DNA of 64,000 bases. Origin: an uncultured Candidatus Nemicrothrix sp. (GTDB lineage Bacteria; Actinomycetota; Acidimicrobiia; Acidimicrobiales; MedAcidi-G1). The stretch is from positions 138,399-202,398 of the forward strand of contig CAJXKL010000001.1 of NCBI GenBank assembly GCA_913055915.1. Reading direction: 5' to 3'. A program made the translations under genes and the position numbers. Each line of letters starts with the position of its first letter. Position 1 is the first letter of the stretch. Below the pieces are notes generated by a model. The model worked only from the letters and a program-made list of their open reading frames with translations. It made no database searches and was not told the DNA's origin. This document shows positions 26,450 through 34,921 of this stretch, piece by piece.

Positions 26450-29134
26450 TCAGGCCTTGGCGTCTGCCCAGGTGTCGCCGGTGGCCAGGTGCACGTCGAG
26501 GTCCACGCTCAGGTCGAAAGCTCCTGCCATGGTCTCAGTCACCAGATCGGTCACCTCGACCAGTTCGCTCTCCGGAACCTCCAGGATGACCTCGTCGTGG
26601 ACCTGGAGAATCAGGCGACTGGCCAGGCATCGCTCTTCGAGCAGGCTGTCGATCCTCACGAGTGCAACCTTGAAGATGTCTGCTGCCAGGCCCTGGATTC
26701 CAGCGTTCATCGCCTGGCGCTCGCCGGCCTGCCGCACGTTGAAGTTGGGTGAGGTGAGTTCCGGTATGCGTCGCCTACGTCCGAAGAGGGTCTCCGTGTA
26801 GCCCTTCCGGCGGGCTTCGTCGACGGTGGCGTCCATGTACGACCGAACGGCCGGAAATGCCCTGAAGTAGGAGTCCAGGATGTCTGCGGCCTCGTCGTTG
26901 GGTACATCGAGGCGCCGAGCCAGTCCGTAGGCCTCCATTCCGTAGGCCAGGCCGTATGCGACCATCTTGGCCCTGTTGCGCAGCTCCACAGTCACCTCAT
27001 CGGGAGGCACGCCCCATGTGCTGGATGCGACAGCGGTGTGGACGTCGTCGCCAGCCTCGAAGGCCGCTATCAGACCGGGGTCACTCGACAAGTGCGCTAT
27101 GCAGCGCAGTTCGATCTGGTTGTAGTCGGCTACCAGAAACGTAGTTCCGGCTGCAGGGACGAATGCGCGACGAAACGCCCTTCCCATTTCGCTCCTGACC
27201 GGGATGTTGTGCAGGTTCGGGGCGTCTGAGCTGAGGCGGCCGGTTCTGGTGACCGTCTGGTTGAAGGTCGCACGGATTCTGTCGCCCTCGCCCACTTCAG
27301 CCAGAAGCCCTTCGCCGTAGGTGGAACGGAGCTTCTCGACCTCGCGGTATGAGAGCAGGAGTTCGACGATGACGTGCTCCCCTCTCAACGTTTCCAGGGT
27401 CGCCGCATTGGTTGAGTAGCCGGTCTTGGTCTTTCTGCCGGGAGCGAGACCCAACTTCTCGAACAGGATCACGCGGAGTTGTTTCGTGGAGTTCACGTTG
27501 AACTCCTCTCCTGCAGCCTCATGGATCTCACTCCGGAGCCTGTCGCACTCGGCAGTCAGGTCGTCTCGTAGGCGGGTCAGCTCCTCGACGTCGACCCCTA
27601 CCCCTACCTCCTCCATCTTGGCGAGGGCCCGGACGAGCGGCACTTCTACGTCGTCGTTGAGGTGCCTCAGGCCCTGGGCATCAAGGGCCTCGAACATGGG
27701 TTCAGCCAGACAGGCAATGGCCGCTGCCCGATGGCCCGCTTCACTCGATGGATCCCTGGTGTCACCGTCGAGGTCCAGTTGGCCACTTGGTGCACCCGAG
27801 TCAGGGAGGCTCATTCGGAGGTGCTCTTCGGTGAGTGTCGCCAGCTCGTAGGTGGTGTCGGTCGGATCCAGAAGGTACGCAGCCAGAGCCGTATCCAGGA
27901 CCAGTTTCGGTGTATCGACCCCGATCGCCCGCAGTAGGCGCACCAGGGGCTTGCAGTCGTGCGCCAGGACGCCTGGCCCCGTGACCGCGAACAACCCCTC
28001 CAGCGCTGAACGGACGTCTGGTGACTCCAACAGACCACTGGAAACCCACAGGACATCCCTCGAGCCGAATGCACACAGGGCCAGACCACCTCCGAGACCC
28101 TCGGCCGGGTCGGAAACAGTGGCGACTACTACAGGGTCCGGCCCTGTTGCCAGCGCTTCGACAGCCGCTCTGGCTGAATCTGCATCGGTTGCCTGGTCAA
28201 CTTCGGCTGTGAGGATTCCACCATTGGGTTGATCTTCGGAAGCCGTTCCACCGCCAAAGTCCACTCCCAGGAGGGGTGCCAGCCTCGTCCTTGCCGTCTG
28301 CAGTTCAAGACGGTCGAACATCTCAGATGCCCGTTCAACATCTACGGGCCCCAACGTCAGATCGTCAACGGTCAGATCGAGTGGGACGTCCCTCACCAGC
28401 TCCATCAACTCCTCGTTCTGACGAGCCAGATGCTCGTTGTCGTGGAGGTTCTGGCTCAGTTTCGGTGTCTGGTCGTCGGCGGCTGCGAAGACCCCGTCGA
28501 GGCCACCGTGTTCGTTTATCAGGCCTGCAGCTCTCTTCTCACCGACCCCGGGCACACCAGGGAGGTTGTCTGACTTGTCTCCACGAAGGGCCGCGTAGGC
28601 GACATAGTCGCTGGGACGGACCCCGGTTCGCTCAACTATCCCCTTCTCGTCGTAGAGCACGTAGTCCGACACCCCGCGCTTGTTGTAGAGGACCCTGACG
28701 TACGGGTCCTCAACTAATTGGAAACTGTCGCGGTCGCCGGTGACGATCGTTACGTCCCGGCCGCCGTCACGGGCAACGGTCGCCAGGGTTGCCAGAACGT
28801 CGTCGGCCTCAAACCCCTCAGCGTCGACAACGACCATACCCAGTGCCTCGACGAGCTCGCGCACGAGCGCCAGCTGCTCATAGAGGGTGTCATCTTGTTT
28901 CTCACGGTTCGCCTTGTAGCTGGGGAGCCGCTCATGCCGGAAGGTGGGTCCTGGCCTGTCGAACGCAACTGCGACTCCCTCGGGCTCGTGGTCTCGCAAC
29001 AGGGTCGCCAGCATTGAGGTAAAGCCGACGACGGCGTTCGTCAACTGGCCCGATGCGGTGACGAGGTCAGGCGGTAGGGCGAAGAACGCCCGATAGGTGA
29101 GGGAGTTGCCGTCAAGCAGCATCAGGCCGGGCAT
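26450..29134 (-). CDS. polA: DNA polymerase I
   Basis: The 894-residue protein has an N-terminal 5'-3' exonuclease domain (about 1-300) with D-G-N-S-L, the acidic cluster around E-A-D-D-V-L-A-T-L and the H3TH region. A middle 3'-5' exonuclease-like domain (about 310-490) has lost the D-x-E metal motif. The polymerase domain carries motif A D-Y-N-Q-I-E-L-R, motif B R-A-K-M-V-A-Y-G, and motif C Q-V-H-D-E-V. The enzyme fills repair gaps and removes RNA primers. It should lack proofreading, as in Taq and other actinobacterial PolA. ATG at 29134 follows an in-frame TTG. Confidence 0.96.
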   Translation of the reverse strand: MPGLMLLDGNSLTYRAFFALPPDLVTASGQLTNAVVGFTSMLATLLRDHEPEGVAVAFDRPGPTFRHERLPSYKANREKQDDTLYEQLALVRELVEALGMVVVDAEGFEADDVLATLATVARDGGRDVTIVTGDRDSFQLVEDPYVRVLYNKRGVSDYVLYDEKGIVERTGVRPSDYVAYAALRGDKSDNLPGVPGVGEKRAAGLINEHGGLDGVFAAADDQTPKLSQNLHDNEHLARQNEELMELVRDVPLDLTVDDLTLGPVDVERASEMFDRLELQTARTRLAPLLGVDFGGGTASEDQPNGGILTAEVDQATDADSARAAVEALATGPDPVVVATVSDPAEGLGGGLALCAFGSRDVLWVSSGLLESPDVRSALEGLFAVTGPGVLAHDCKPLVRLLRAIGVDTPKLVLDTALAAYLLDPTDTTYELATLTEEHLRMSLPDSGAPSGQLDLDGDTRDPSSEAGHRAAAIACLAEPMFEALDAQGLRHLNDDVEVPLVRALAKMEEVGVGVDVEELTRLRDDLTAECDRLRSEIHEAAGEEFNVNSTKQLRVILFEKLGLAPGRKTKTGYSTNAATLETLRGEHVIVELLLSYREVEKLRSTYGEGLLAEVGEGDRIRATFNQTVTRTGRLSSDAPNLHNIPVRSEMGRAFRRAFVPAAGTTFLVADYNQIELRCIAHLSSDPGLIAAFEAGDDVHTAVASSTWGVPPDEVTVELRNRAKMVAYGLAYGMEAYGLARRLDVPNDEAADILDSYFRAFPAVRSYMDATVDEARRKGYTETLFGRRRRIPELTSPNFNVRQAGERQAMNAGIQGLAADIFKVALVRIDSLLEERCLASRLILQVHDEVILEVPESELVEVTDLVTETMAGAFDLSVDLDVHLATGDTWADAKA

Positions 29135-29192
29135 CAAGCGACCCTATCCCCGCCGGAGTTGGAGAATCGTCGCCGCTGGCGGCATCGGATTC

Positions 29193-29774
29193 TCAGGGCC
29201 TCAGGCCCTCCTCCAGCACCCTGCGTGCCACATCGGCCATCGTCGCCCGCCCCGACATCGCTGCCTGTTGGATGAAGCGAAAGGCCTCGACCTCTTTCAG
29301 GCCAGTCTCGTCGATGAGGACTCCCTTCGCCCGGTCGATCAGCTTGCGCGCCTCAAGACGGTCGGCCAGGGTCACCGCCTGGTCGGTGAGCGCACGCATC
29401 TCACGGTGTCGTACACGGGCAACCTCAATTGCCGGCACCAGGTCGCTGCGCTGGAACGGCTTCACCAGGTAGGCGAGCGCCCCGGCCTCGATGGCCCGGT
29501 CGATCAGGTCACGCTGGCTGAATGCCGTCAGGATCACCACGGCTGCGTCATGAGAGGTGGCGATACGGCGCGCGGTCTCGATCCCGTCGAGGCCCGGCAT
29601 CTTGATGTCGAGGATCACAACGTCTGGTTCGTGCTCTGCCACCAACTCAATCGCGTGATCGCCGCGCGCTGTGTCCCCGACCACGTCATAGCCCTCTTCT
29701 ATGAGGGTCTCCTTGAGATCGAGCCTGATAATGGCCTCGTCCTCAGCGATGACGACGCTGACCCTGTCTGGCAC
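29193..29774 (-). CDS. pdtaR: Response regulator with ANTAR RNA-binding domain (PdtaR type)
   Basis: The 193-residue protein has a receiver domain (about 1-120) with the acidic pair E-D near residue 11, the phosphoacceptor D56 in I-L-D-I-K-M-P, and K-P-F. The C-terminal ANTAR domain (about 130-185) has R-K-L-I-D-R-A-K-G-V-L. ANTAR proteins bind paired hairpins in mRNA leaders and act by antitermination when phosphorylated. The GTG at 29774 lies one base after the upstream gene's stop, with GGAGG 10 bases before. The cognate kinase PdtaS is not in the window. It sits next to polA, as in mycobacteria. Confidence 0.9.
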   Translation of the reverse strand: MPDRVSVVIAEDEAIIRLDLKETLIEEGYDVVGDTARGDHAIELVAEHEPDVVILDIKMPGLDGIETARRIATSHDAAVVILTAFSQRDLIDRAIEAGALAYLVKPFQRSDLVPAIEVARVRHREMRALTDQAVTLADRLEARKLIDRAKGVLIDETGLKEVEAFRFIQQAAMSGRATMADVARRVLEEGLRP

Positions 29775-29775
29775 C

Positions 29776-30066
29776 TCAGCGGCCCTCCGCCAACCTGTCG
29801 AGCAGGTCGTCCTGGCTGGACTCCAGACGGTCAATCTCCGCCAGGAGGTCGGCCCTGTGCTGCTCCATCGCCCTGGCATGGCGGTCGGCGCTCCTGTGTT
29901 CTCGGTCCGCAATTGCCGTCTCCGAGACGAGGGCCCGGACCCTGGCGTCGTCGGCCTCTTCGCTGAAATGCGCCATCTGTTCATCGGCTACGGCCAGGTC
30001 CGAGCGCAGGCGTCGAAGGCGGTCACCGATCTCGGAGAGTCGCCTCTCGATAACTGGTCGTGCCAT
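29776..30066 (-). CDS. Small coiled-coil protein, unknown function
   Basis: The 96-residue protein is almost entirely heptad-like and charged (for example L-S-E-I-G-D-R-L-R-R-L-R-S-D-L), so a long coiled coil is expected. ATG at 30066 lies after the tRNA gene; the frame upstream of it crosses the tRNA and is not coding. It is the first gene of an operon with pdtaR, whose start lies one base after its stop. It could be a partner of that regulator, which is inference from adjacency. Confidence 0.65.
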   Translation of the reverse strand: MARPVIERRLSEIGDRLRRLRSDLAVADEQMAHFSEEADDARVRALVSETAIADREHRSADRHARAMEQHRADLLAEIDRLESSQDDLLDRLAEGR

Positions 30067-30116
30067 CTGTACAACTGGGGTCTCTGCCCTGTTAGTGCTC
30101 CCTCTCGCCTGGTTGT

Positions 30117-30199
30117 GCCCGGGGCGGGACTTGAACCCGCACGACCTTGCGGCCAGAGGATTTTGAATCCTCCGCGTCTGCCAATTCCGCCACCCGGGC
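30117..30199 (-). tRNA. tRNA-Leu (anticodon CAA)
   Basis: An 83-nt class II tRNA. The acceptor stem is GCCCGGG/CCCGGGC and the D arm has GCGGAATTGGCAGACGC. The anticodon stem GAGGA/TCCTC encloses loop TTCAAAA, giving CAA. It has a long variable arm with a GCAAG loop and the T arm GCGGG-TTCAAGT-CCCGC. It reads UUG. CCA is not encoded. Confidence 0.95.
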
Positions 30200-30335
30200 G
30201 CGACAAGAGAGCCTACCGGTCGCCCCCTGTGGCCCTCACACACCAGTTGTCTGACCCAAACAGCGCTCACGTGTTTCCGATACGCCGCGGAACGCGCCAC
30301 ACTGTGCTGGTGCATCCCACGGAGAGAGACCTCCC

Positions 30336-31520
30336 ATGATCGTGTTCATCTACTCCGGTCAGGGGTCCCAGAAGCCGGCAATGGGTGCCGACTGGTTGAG
30401 CCACCCCTCCTGGGAACTGGTTCAGGAGGCATCAGACGTAACGGGCCGCGACCTGGCTGCGCTTCTCCTGGACGCCGACGCTGATGAGCTCAAAGACACC
30501 CAGAACGCCCAGATCGCCACTTTCCTAATCAGCATGGTCATCCTGGATGCCGTCGAACGTGTGGGGGTAGATGCCGCAGGCCACGCTGGTCACAGCCTCG
30601 GCGAGTACAGCGCCCTTACCGCCTCGGGAGCGCTCGACTTCAGCGATGCCGTAGCCCTCGTCTCAGAGCGCGGCGCGGCAATGAAGGTCGCAGCATCGGA
30701 GCCCGCGGGAACCATGGCTGCTGTGCTCGGCCTTGATGATGATGCCGTCGAGACGGCCTGCGCCTCGGTGGCCAACGACGTCTGGGTGGCCAACTACAAC
30801 GCTCCTGGACAGGTTGTCCTTGCCGGCTCGCCAGCCGGCGTGGCAGCTGCCGGTGACGCAGCCCGTGCCCTCGGCGCCAGAAAGATCGCTCCCCTGGAGG
30901 TCTCAGGCGCCTTCCACACGCCGTTCATGGCGCCGGCCCGCGAAAGACTCAGCGCTGCAATCGCCGAGGTCGACCTTCGCAGGCCCGAGGGACTGGTGGT
31001 GGCCAACGTTGACTCCACCGGCCACGAGAACCCCGAAACCTGGCGGGCGCTCATGAATGCACAACTCTGCAGTCCGGTCAGGTGGCGCCAGAGCCTCCTC
31101 ACCTTTGCCGATGCGGGGTTCTCAACGTTTGTGGAGTTGGGTCCCGGCAATGTCCTGACCGGCCTCGTCAAGCGAACCCTCCCCGCCGCGAATCGCCTCG
31201 CCGTCAACAGACCCGAGCACCTCGACCGCCTACTCGACGCACTCGCTGCGCCAGATGTTGCGACCGACGACCTTGTTGACAGCCACGAAGGCGAGCACCT
31301 GTTCGCAACCGATCGAATGGTCGTCAGTCCCGGGGCAGGAATCTTCACGCCGCTGCCAACGCTTGCGGTCGGATCAGAGATCGGTGCTGGCACACTTCTC
31401 GGCCATATCGGCGAAGTGGAGGTGCGATCCTCCTTCTCTGGCGAGCTCATGGCATGGTTGGCAGTCGACGCCGAACGCGTCACCTCAAGCCAACCCATCG
31501 CCTGGCTTCGGCCCGAATAG
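30336..31520 (+). CDS. fabD: Malonyl-CoA:ACP transacylase with C-terminal lipoyl/biotinyl-like domain
   Basis: Residues 1-300 are a normal FabD: G-Q-G-S-Q near the start, catalytic S87 in G-H-S-L-G, and catalytic H194 in G-A-F-H-T-P. FabD loads malonate onto acyl carrier protein. Residues about 328-392 are an addition. V-S-P-G-A-G-I-F, V-G-S-E-I-G-A-G, L-G-H-I-G and S-G-E-L-M-A-W-L-A-V follow the spacing of the biotinyl/lipoyl hammerhead fold, but the lysine that would carry the cofactor is absent. Usual FabD length is about 300-320, so this is a real extension. It is the first gene of the fabD-fabG-acpP-fabF operon. The ATG has GGAGAGAG upstream. Confidence 0.93.
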   Translation: MIVFIYSGQGSQKPAMGADWLSHPSWELVQEASDVTGRDLAALLLDADADELKDTQNAQIATFLISMVILDAVERVGVDAAGHAGHSLGEYSALTASGALDFSDAVALVSERGAAMKVAASEPAGTMAAVLGLDDDAVETACASVANDVWVANYNAPGQVVLAGSPAGVAAAGDAARALGARKIAPLEVSGAFHTPFMAPARERLSAAIAEVDLRRPEGLVVANVDSTGHENPETWRALMNAQLCSPVRWRQSLLTFADAGFSTFVELGPGNVLTGLVKRTLPAANRLAVNRPEHLDRLLDALAAPDVATDDLVDSHEGEHLFATDRMVVSPGAGIFTPLPTLAVGSEIGAGTLLGHIGEVEVRSSFSGELMAWLAVDAERVTSSQPIAWLRPE

Positions 31521-31560
31521 TGCCACCAAAGATCATGTCGATCCAGCACAGGAGGCTGAG

Positions 31561-32274
31561 ATGAGCAGGGTTGTTCTTGTAACCGGTGGCAACCGTGGCA
31601 TCGGTCTGGCATGTGCAACCGCCTTCGCCAAACAGGGTGACGAGGTGGCTGTGACATGTCGTGGCGAGCCCCCCTCCGAGATCACCGAGGCCGGAATCCT
31701 GGCCGTGCCCTGTGACATAACGGACCCTGAACAGGTGGACGCTGCGTTCAGGCAGGTGGAGGAGGATCTCGGCCCGGTCGAGGTCCTGGTGGCCAACGCC
31801 GGCATCACCCGAGACGGCCTGGTTCTCCGGATGAGCGACGACGATTTCACCGATGTCATCGACACCAACCTGACCGGCTCGTTCCGGGTCGCTCGGCGGG
31901 CAGTGAAGGGCATGATGCGCGCTAGGTGGGGCCGGATCGTCCTTGTGTCATCGATCGCCGGTCGTGTCGGTCAGACGGGCCAGGCCAACTACTCGGCGTC
32001 CAAGGCAGGGCTGGTTGGCCTTGGCCGCTCACTTGCAAAGGAGTTCTCTAGCCGGGGCATCACGGTGAACATCGTCGCACCGGGGCCGATCCTCACTGAC
32101 ATGCTGGCAGCCCTCCCAGATGAGCAACAGGCGTCCTACGCCGAGGCCGTGCCGCTGGGACGCCTGGGTCAACCCGACGAGGTGGCCGAGGTGGTCCGCT
32201 TCCTAGCCTCCGACGGCGCCGGTTACGTAACCGGGGCAGTAGTCCCCGTGGACGGCGGTCTCTTCATGGGATGA
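31561..32274 (+). CDS. fabG: 3-oxoacyl-ACP reductase
   Basis: The 237-residue SDR protein has T-G-G-N-R-G-I-G for NADPH, N-A-G-I-T-R-D, catalytic serines in V-S-S-I-A-G, and Y-S-A-S-K. The C-terminal G-A-V-V-P-V-D-G-G-L-F-M-G is typical of FabG. It reduces 3-oxoacyl-ACP in fatty acid elongation. The ATG is preceded by AGGAGG. It is the second gene of the fab operon, 40 bp after fabD. Confidence 0.93.
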   Translation: MSRVVLVTGGNRGIGLACATAFAKQGDEVAVTCRGEPPSEITEAGILAVPCDITDPEQVDAAFRQVEEDLGPVEVLVANAGITRDGLVLRMSDDDFTDVIDTNLTGSFRVARRAVKGMMRARWGRIVLVSSIAGRVGQTGQANYSASKAGLVGLGRSLAKEFSSRGITVNIVAPGPILTDMLAALPDEQQASYAEAVPLGRLGQPDEVAEVVRFLASDGAGYVTGAVVPVDGGLFMG

Positions 32275-32373
32275 CAGCGGAATCACCCTGGTCTGTCCAG
32301 ATGCGGTCGTCTCCCAGCCCCGCCGCCTCTAGGGTGGGACGATCCCCATCAGTGATCAGGAACGGAGCCCGGT

Positions 32374-32610
32374 GTGAGTGACGAGAACTTTGAACGATTC
32401 AAGAAGTGTGCAGTTGAAGTGCTGTCAGTCGAAGAAGACCAGATAACCCCGGAAGCCAGCTTCGCTGATGACCTGGATGCCGACAGCCTCGATCTTGTCG
32501 AGCTGGTAATGGCCCTCGAAGAGGAGTTCGACGTAACGGTCGAAGAAGAGGAACTGGAGGGCATCGGCACAATTGGTGGCGCCTTCGCCCTCATCACCGG
32601 CAAGATCTGA
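32374..32610 (+). CDS. acpP: Acyl carrier protein
   Basis: A 78-residue acidic protein with the D-A-D-S-L-D motif; S38 is the phosphopantetheine attachment site. It carries growing acyl chains in type II fatty acid synthesis. The start is GTG. Its stop overlaps the fabF ATG by one base. Confidence 0.95.
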   Translation: MSDENFERFKKCAVEVLSVEEDQITPEASFADDLDADSLDLVELVMALEEEFDVTVEEEELEGIGTIGGAFALITGKI

Positions 32611-33782
32611 TGCCCGGTCGTCGGGTTGCCGTTACCGGCCTGGGGGTCGTGGCCTCCTGTGGTATCGGCATCGAAGCCTTCTGGGAAGGTCTCTGCGGCC
32701 CCGCCCCAGAAGGCGAACGTCGCGTGACGGACTTTGACCCGACACCCCACTTCGACAACCCGAAAGAGGCGCGGCGAGCCGACCGCTGCACCCAGTTCGC
32801 CATTGCTGCCAGTGACATGGCGCTCGCACAGGCCGGCGACCTGGTCGCTGACCCACTCCGCCGGGGGGTTCTGATCGGTACCGGAATCGGCGGAATCGAG
32901 ACCCTGGAGACCCAGATCAAGGTGATGCTCGAAAAGGGTGAACGCCGGGTTTCTCCCTTCCTTGTACCGATGATGATGCCGAACGCAGCCCCAGCGGCGG
33001 TTTCGATGCGTCACGGCTTTCAGGGGCCTGCCGAGAACACCTGCACAGCCTGCGCAGCGGGCACCCACGCCATTGCCAATGCCGCCCGCATGATCACCCA
33101 TGGCCGGTGTGACGTGGTCCTTGCCGGAGGTAGCGAGGCTCCGTTCGTCCGGGCCGCCATCGCCGGTTTCACCAACATGACTGCACTCTCCTCTTCAGGG
33201 GTGTCGCGCCCATTCGATGCCGGGCGGGACGGCTTCGTAATGGGTGAGGGTTCAGGTGTGCTTGTCCTCGAGGAATGGGAAATGGCAGAACGGCGGGGAG
33301 CAAGAATCCTCGCCGAGGTGCTTGGCGGGGCCAGCACCGCCGACGCACACCACATCACAGCCCCTTCACCGGGTGGCGTGGGAGCCATTGCCTGCATGGA
33401 GCTGGCACTCGAGGAGGCCGGCATCTCCCCTGGGGCGGTTACCCACATCAACGCCCACGGAACCTCCACCCCGCTCAACGACATGGCTGAGGCCGAGGCC
33501 GTCAACAAGCTGTTCGGTTCTTCAGGGCCACTCATGACCTCAACCAAGGGAATTACGGGCCACGCCCTCGGTGCCGCCGGTGCGCTTGAAGCCGTTGCGG
33601 TTGTGCTTGCAATGCAGAAGGGGCTGGTGCCACCCACGGCGGGTTTCTCCACACCTGATCCCGAAATGCCACAGGTCAACCTGGTGGTTGGAGAGCCGGC
33701 ACCGTGGTCTCCAGGGCCGTCACTCTCAAACTCGTTTGGCTTCGGTGGGCACAACGGAAGCCTGGTGCTGAGACCAGCCTGA
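32610..33782 (+). CDS. fabF: 3-oxoacyl-ACP synthase II
   Basis: The 390-residue thiolase-fold enzyme has the C-H-H triad: C148 in C-T-A-C-A-A-G, H in N-A-H-G-T-S-T-P, and H in T-G-H-A-L-G-A-A-G. It condenses malonyl-ACP with acyl-ACP. ATG overlaps the acpP stop as TGATG, so the two are translationally coupled. It ends the plus-strand operon; no fabH is present in the window. Confidence 0.95.
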   Translation: MPGRRVAVTGLGVVASCGIGIEAFWEGLCGPAPEGERRVTDFDPTPHFDNPKEARRADRCTQFAIAASDMALAQAGDLVADPLRRGVLIGTGIGGIETLETQIKVMLEKGERRVSPFLVPMMMPNAAPAAVSMRHGFQGPAENTCTACAAGTHAIANAARMITHGRCDVVLAGGSEAPFVRAAIAGFTNMTALSSSGVSRPFDAGRDGFVMGEGSGVLVLEEWEMAERRGARILAEVLGGASTADAHHITAPSPGGVGAIACMELALEEAGISPGAVTHINAHGTSTPLNDMAEAEAVNKLFGSSGPLMTSTKGITGHALGAAGALEAVAVVLAMQKGLVPPTAGFSTPDPEMPQVNLVVGEPAPWSPGPSLSNSFGFGGHNGSLVLRPA

Positions 33783-33829
33783 TTCTCGTCCCTGAACGAA
33801 ATATCTGAAGCGGTGGGTCGGGCCGTTGT

Positions 33830-34264
33830 TCAAGCCGGAACAAAGACGAACAGCAGCTCGCACTCGCATGCGATCTCGCCGGACACCGATGCCGTGCCAC
33901 TGCCACGTCCTGCCAGCCTTGACTGTCTTCCAAGCTGAACCTCAAGGTCAAGACGGTCACCTGGCAGTACCTGCCTTCGGAAACGGACCTTCTGGATTCC
34001 ACCGAACAGGGCAAGCCTTCCGGCGAACTCGGAGGCGCTGAGGAGGGCGTAGGCCCCCAACTGGGCGATCGATTCGCACATCAGCACTCCGGGAAGGGTG
34101 GGCCGACCCGGGAAGTGCCCCGAGAAGAACGGTTCGTCTCCGGTCAGGTTCCAGTAGCCGCTCGCCCCGACACCGGGATCAACGGCCTCCACCCCGGTCA
34201 GAAACAGAAACGGTTCCCTGTGCGGGATCACCTCGCGCGGCGCTGGCAGGCCCTCAGCGGTCAT
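33830..34264 (-). CDS. fabZ: 3-hydroxyacyl-ACP dehydratase FabZ-like
   Basis: The 144-residue hotdog-fold protein has the family motif G-H-F-P-G-R-P-T-L-P-G-V with catalytic H50 and E64 in M-C-E-S. I-P-H-R-E-P-F near residue 13 is also typical. It dehydrates 3-hydroxyacyl-ACP, completing with FabG and FabF the elongation set. It is convergent to fabF, 47 bp away, and so is not in the same transcript. Confidence 0.9.
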   Translation of the reverse strand: MTAEGLPAPREVIPHREPFLFLTGVEAVDPGVGASGYWNLTGDEPFFSGHFPGRPTLPGVLMCESIAQLGAYALLSASEFAGRLALFGGIQKVRFRRQVLPGDRLDLEVQLGRQSRLAGRGSGTASVSGEIACECELLFVFVPA

Positions 34265-34300
34265 CTATCAACACCTTGTGTGTTTCGGGTGGCAAGCCCT

Positions 34301-34327
34301 CCGGGATGGCAGCGCGTGCCATCCCGG
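34301..34327 (-). terminator. Strong hairpin after the HU gene
   Basis: CCGGGATGGCA-GCGCG-TGCCATCCCGG is a perfect 11-bp stem with a 5-base loop, 18 bases past the HU stop codon and before fabZ. No T-run follows, as is common in high-GC bacteria. Confidence 0.6.
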
Positions 34328-34345
34328 GGGTCCACCGGTTCCCGG

Positions 34346-34696
34346 TTACCAGGAAGAGGTAGGTGCCTCTGGCGCTGGTGAGGTAGGTGCCTCTGGCGCT
34401 GGTGCAGCCGCAGCGCCGCCGCTCTTGGCGGCCGCCTTCAACTTGGAGCCCACCGAAACCTTGCAGGCCTTGGTGGCGGGCACGTGGAGTGCCTCGCCGG
34501 TCTGCGGGTTGCGGCCCATTCGGGCGCTACGTGTGACCTGCTCGAAGGAGAGCCAGCCAGTAATGGAAAGCTTCTCCTCTCCGGCAGCCACAACATCGGA
34601 TACGACGTCCAGGAAGGCGTCGAGGCAGTCGCCGGCATCCTTATTGGATACCTCGGCGCGTCCTGCCATTGCAGCGATCAAATCGCTCTTGTTCAT
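34346..34696 (-). CDS. HU-family nucleoid protein with Pro/Ala-rich tail
   Basis: The 116-residue protein starts M-N-K-S-D-L-I-A-A-M-A as in HU. It carries the DNA-binding arm region G-R-N-P-Q-T-G-E and K-V-S-V-G-S-K-L-K, and ends the HU fold near residue 90. The remaining tail is A-rich with a doubled P-A-P-E-A-P-T-S unit, unlike the lysine-rich tail of mycobacterial HupB. ATG at 34696 has AGGAG 8 bases upstream. It is single-gene, downstream of trpA. Confidence 0.9.
   Translation of the reverse strand: MNKSDLIAAMAGRAEVSNKDAGDCLDAFLDVVSDVVAAGEEKLSITGWLSFEQVTRSARMGRNPQTGEALHVPATKACKVSVGSKLKAAAKSGGAAAAPAPEAPTSPAPEAPTSSW
34356..34403 (-). repeat. 24-bp tandem repeat, two copies, inside the HU tail
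   Basis: Two identical 24-bp units (34356-34379 and 34380-34403) encode the doubled octapeptide of the HU tail. The in-frame unit length suggests slippage-driven expansion. Confidence 0.85.
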
Positions 34697-34775
34697 CGAC
34701 CATCTCCTCTTTTGGCTATCGGATGGGCGAACCCACTCCTTGGTCAAATGACACGCTTCACGGTTTTGGCCTCCA

Positions 34776-34781
34776 TGTCAA
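34776..34781 (-). promoter_or_regulatory. Possible -35 element of the HU gene
   Basis: TTGACA on the minus strand, about 80 bases upstream of the HU ATG. No good TATAAT-like -10 lies at 16-18 bases, so only the -35 match is clear. Confidence 0.2.
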
Positions 34782-34869
34782 GCATTTCCGCCTTCAGGCG
34801 ACCCCATGTTGCCTTTCATTCCGGGCATTTCGCTGTGCTCGCTGACGGCCCTGCAAATCACAAGAGCCG

Positions 34870-34911
34870 GTCAGGCAGCCTGACGAGGTGCTATGTCTGG
34901 CCCCGAGGGGC
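34870..34911 (-). terminator. Two small inverted repeats downstream of trpA
   Basis: GTCAGGC-A-GCCTGAC (34870-34884) and GCCCC-GA-GGGGC (34900-34911) lie just after the trpA stop. Loops are very short, so pairing as true terminators is uncertain. Confidence 0.3.
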
Positions 34912-34921
34912 TAAGCAGCGA

